A stretch of DNA of 15,358 bases, taken from Candidatus Omnitrophota bacterium (GTDB lineage: Bacteria > Omnitrophota > Omnitrophia > Omnitrophales > Abzuiibacteriaceae). Below, in pieces: positions 15,035-15,358 of the stretch (within the stretch, counting starts at the first letter, position 1; each line of letters opens with the position of its first letter). A model generated the notes under the pieces. It saw only the letters and a program-made list of their open reading frames with translations, was not told the origin of the DNA and ran no database searches. A program made the position numbers and the translations under genes. Where the stretch lies: assembly GCA_016206995.1 (NCBI GenBank), contig JACQQN010000002.1:1-15358 (forward strand), in the 5' to 3' direction.

Positions 15035-15143
15035 GCCCTTCGGTTGTCACCCTGAACGAAGTGAAGGGTATCAGGGTAAACTCCGCGAAGAATCTGCGTT
15101 CGTAGATCCTTCGGCTAACGCCTCAGGATGACACTTTTGTTAG
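15012..15143. repeat. Large inverted-repeat element, possible transcript 3' end
   Basis: Arms at both ends pair in two blocks. CTAACAAAA (15012-15020) is the exact reverse complement of TTTTGTTAG (15135-15143). TGTCATTCTGAG (15024-15035) pairs with CTCAGGATGACA (15122-15133) with one mismatch. Inside, ACCCTGA (15049-15055) pairs with TCAGGGT (15071-15077). The TGTCATTCTGAG...CCTCAGGATGACA style is a common intergenic palindrome type in environmental bacteria. The additional outer arm is AT-rich and gives the RNA a U-run after the stem, so it could work as an intrinsic terminator closing the operon (inference). Confidence 0.7.
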
Positions 15144-15180
15144 ACACTCTTAATACAACAAAATTTAGGGAGAAATTTTC

Positions 15181-15358
15181 ATGATACGTGAAGAATTATA
15201 CGACGACAATGTTGAAATCGCTGACCTTAAAAAGGCAGAGCTTTTATCCGAAACTAACTTTACCAATACTTTCAAAAAGGAAAAGCGTTTGGATTTAATT
15301 GCAAAACTTCGGGCCAAAATCTATCAAGTGCTTAATCCTTTGATTGGCCAAGGCATTA
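15181..15358 (+). CDS. Start of an unrecognised gene, cut by the window edge
   Basis: An open frame of 59 codons begins at an ATG with a strong AGGGAGA site (15167-15173) seven bases upstream and runs past the end. The visible peptide (MIREELYDDNVEIADLK... then KRLDLIAKLRAKIYQ) is charged, apparently helical and cytoplasmic, with no signal peptide or membrane helix. I do not recognise a family from this part. It follows the large inverted repeat and so may belong to a new transcription unit; no clear -35/-10 pair is visible between 15144 and 15166. Confidence 0.6.
   Translation, partial: MIREELYDDNVEIADLKKAELLSETNFTNTFKKEKRLDLIAKLRAKIYQVLNPLIGQGI

Noticed and set aside
14925..15131. Short + frame reading through the terminal inverted repeat
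   Set aside because: It overlaps the GT2 gene out of frame and consists largely of translated repeat.
1..15358. CRISPR array, tRNA/rRNA genes, insertion-sequence transposase
   Set aside because: I saw no regularly spaced direct repeats, no tRNA-like cloverleaf with the conserved loop bases, and no transposase motif.

Overview
The window is an almost gap-free polysaccharide biosynthesis and export locus, with every recognised gene on the + strand. The base composition looks moderate to slightly AT-rich. The combination of a Wzz/GumC-type chain-length protein, an ExeA-like ATPase of the kind linked to exosortase (XrtA/PEP-CTERM) loci, a stand-alone tyrosine autokinase and a Wzx flippase points to a Gram-negative (diderm) bacterium. 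Several mosaic palindromic repeats of a style I associate with uncultured environmental lineages suggest a metagenome-derived genome. I cannot name the phylum from the sequence.

Region 1 (1-4239) is the assembly-control module: a palindromic repeat, the chain-length determinant (159-1376), the ATPase (1369-2181), a second palindromic repeat, the tyrosine autokinase (2243-3259) and a UDP-sugar 4-epimerase (3256-4239). Region 2 (4240-5169) holds a composite hairpin repeat and an unrecognised six-helix membrane protein (4428-5105) with an unusual set of acidic and histidine residues near its helices. Region 3 (5170-11697) is a tightly coupled block: Wzx-like flippase, a QueC-like PP-loop protein, an FkbM-type methyltransferase, two tandemly duplicated atypical GT2-like glycosyltransferases, and an ordinary GT2. 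Most junctions are ATGA stop/start overlaps. Region 4 (11690-15034) continues with two GT4 enzymes and one GT2, all overlapping. Region 5 (15012-15358) holds a large inverted repeat that overlaps the end of the last glycosyltransferase, followed by the start of an unrecognised gene that runs off the window.

Inferred joint function: the epimerase supplies a nucleotide sugar, up to six glycosyltransferases build a lipid-linked repeat unit, the FkbM protein and possibly the PP-loop protein decorate it, Wzx flips it, and the Wzz/autokinase/ATPase module controls chain length and export. An initiating phosphoglycosyltransferase, a Wzy polymerase, an outer-membrane Wza-type exporter and an exosortase are all absent here and would have to lie elsewhere. 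The best candidate for undescribed biology is the PP-loop protein at 6651-7820, together with its translationally coupled neighbours.
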